Positions 15,214 through 16,415 of a stretch of 16,415 bases of DNA are shown in pieces (the stretch's first letter is position 1; every line of letters starts with the position of its first letter). The notes beneath the pieces were generated by a model. It was not told where the DNA came from, made no database searches, and was given only the letters and a program-made list of their open reading frames with translations. The stretch is from CAYXXZ01 sp050175615 (GTDB lineage: Bacteria > Pseudomonadota > Gammaproteobacteria > Pseudomonadales > Porticoccaceae), in assembly GCA_050175615.1 (NCBI GenBank), contig JBFXIU010000061.1, positions 1 through 16,415 of the forward strand, read 5' to 3'. A program made the position numbers and the translations under genes.

Positions 15214-16415
15214 TTACAGTGCTAGCGAATTGTCGGAGTCCATAAAATCGTCGAATTCTGCTCGTGTTTGAAACAAGAGTTGTTTCCCTAGCAGGGTGGC
15301 GTACTGATTGATACTAGCGGCTAGTTCATTGATGTGGTTACTTTCAGATTGCCTGAGCACACTGAGTAGCTGGCGAGTCTCCTGCTGTAGCTGGGGAATC
15401 TCACGACTCACAAAATCTTCAAGCTGGACTTGTTCTAGTGCGATTCTTTCGCGAGCTGCGCTCTCAATTGCACGCACCCGCTCCAGTTGCTCACGGGAAA
15501 GTTCTACGCCACGCGCCGCATCCAATGCGCTTTGGTAAAACATTGAGGAGAGGGTGTAGCCGATCATTCCACCGATGGCGGCGCCAACGAAGGGGATCGG
15601 GATAGCTAGTTGACCCAATGCTGCCATCATGGCGCTGGAAAGCATGCCCGCGCCTTTCTCTCCGACTTCAGTCAATAATTGCGCTTCACTGATATCGCCA
15701 TTAACGTATCTCTTTATTGAACTCAATAGTGATAGGCAGATGTTAACTACTAGAGCTGGAGCATTGGTGCCAGCAAGGGTGCGCATCGTTTGCTTATCCG
15801 ATTGTTGCATGACACTTTTGACAATAGATCCCACGAAGGCCGTGGAATATCCGATAGCACCAGCTTGAGCGGTCTCCATCCCCACGTCCTGGACTGCTTC
15901 TCCAATGTCTTTCTTGCCTTGTGCAGCGACAAAACCGTTTTTTAATAGGGCAATGCAACCCCCGATAATGGCTCCACATTGGGCTCCTTCTTTGCCCGCG
16001 CGATGAGCTGTACGGCCAATATCAAGGGCAGTGGCTAACTTGGGATGTTCACGATAGAAGATTGCATCATCGGTGGTGAGACCGCTGTCACAGATTTTCT
16101 CCGCGAGCTGGTCATAGTTATCCGCTTCTCTAAGTAACTTGGCAGCAGCATCCGGGTTTCCGTTTTCTTCTGCCCTCTGAGCGTTGTAACGGCGCTGCTG
16201 GGCCTGCTCGCGACAGTAATCTGACGCACCATCAACTTGCTCGGAGGGTAGTTCTATTCTGGTTCCACGGTAACGAGTGAACTTGCCGTCTTCCCGTGCA
16301 ATGTCATCAAGTAGCCTGTCTCTATTGCCCACAAACTTCATTTGTGATTGAGAGCCTTCTATGACTTGACCATCAAGGATTTGCACTCGATCAATAACAT
16401 TGTGATTCTTGCCAT
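15214..16415 (-). CDS. Unknown glycine-zipper membrane protein with C-terminal coiled coil (5' end possibly beyond window)
   Basis: The frame is open to the right edge, so the start may lie outside. Internal candidates are a GTG at 16386 and an ATG at 16341. From the GTG it is 390 residues. A charged helical N-terminal part (about 50-125) is followed by two hydrophobic glycine-spaced regions, about 134-192 (GAIIGGCIALL, GAIGYSTAFVGSIV) and about 208-283 (ALVVNICLSLLSSI, then IPIPFVGAAIGGMIGYTLSS). A long coiled coil at about 293-365 and an acidic tail complete it. No catalytic motif or known family is recognised. It precedes the TerB-like gene by 43 bases. The overall plan, helices then membrane glycine zippers then coiled coil, mirrors the 342-residue protein two genes on. 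They may be distant partners or paralogues. Confidence 0.68.
   Translation of the reverse strand, partial: GKNHNVIDRVQILDGQVIEGSQSQMKFVGNRDRLLDDIAREDGKFTRYRGTRIELPSEQVDGASDYCREQAQQRRYNAQRAEENGNPDAAAKLLREADNYDQLAEKICDSGLTTDDAIFYREHPKLATALDIGRTAHRAGKEGAQCGAIIGGCIALLKNGFVAAQGKKDIGEAVQDVGMETAQAGAIGYSTAFVGSIVKSVMQQSDKQTMRTLAGTNAPALVVNICLSLLSSIKRYVNGDISEAQLLTEVGEKGAGMLSSAMMAALGQLAIPIPFVGAAIGGMIGYTLSSMFYQSALDAARGVELSREQLERVRAIESAARERIALEQVQLEDFVSREIPQLQQETRQLLSVLRQSESNHINELAASINQYATLLGKQLLFQTRAEFDDFMDSDNSLAL

Overview
The window looks like a gammaproteobacterium, probably marine or surface-associated. The evidence is a VCBS-type adhesin with its own envelope export genes, joined to a plasmid/ICE-like recombination module. 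No 16S, tRNA or other taxon-defining marker is present, so this is inference from gene content and moderately high GC.

Left part (1-7151, + strand): the 3' end of a giant VCBS-repeat surface protein is followed by four tightly packed genes. These are a TolC-type outer membrane lipoprotein, a small periplasmic HlyD-type adaptor, a membrane-anchored HlyD adaptor with a GAF-like cytoplasmic domain, and a polytopic M50 (site-2) zinc protease. The protease is fused to an N-terminal PqqD-like domain and a C-terminal HlyD-like arm. Junctions are a 19-nt gap, TGATG, a 5-nt gap and ATGA, so one transcript is likely. The set resembles a type I exporter in which the usual ABC ATPase is absent, at least here, and a membrane protease holds the inner-membrane position. 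The adhesin also lacks RTX nonapeptides in the part visible. This is the strongest candidate for an under-described system.

Junction (7152-8515): an IS1380-family transposase remnant on the - strand, missing its C-terminal third motif, followed by about 300 bases without a gene that hold an inverted repeat and a likely terminator for radC.

Middle part (8516-13382, - strand): a recombination and accessory module of integrative elements or plasmids. In transcription order it holds a YkgJ-type cysteine-cluster protein, a split zinc ribbon/glycine-zipper protein, a DUF932 protein, a YqaJ-family exonuclease, a gp3/recombination-directionality-factor-like zinc protein and a short RadC. Each of the six genes is preceded by a GC-rich stem-loop 18-77 nt before its start codon. 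At least one of these stem-loops is a good intrinsic terminator.

Right part (13454-16415, - strand): three closely spaced unknown genes, visibly more AT-rich than the left part. Two encode glycine-zipper membrane proteins with helical flanks and one encodes a TerB-like protein. The first gene runs off the window edge. Their function is unknown; position and architecture make them a candidate defence or conflict operon carried by the element.
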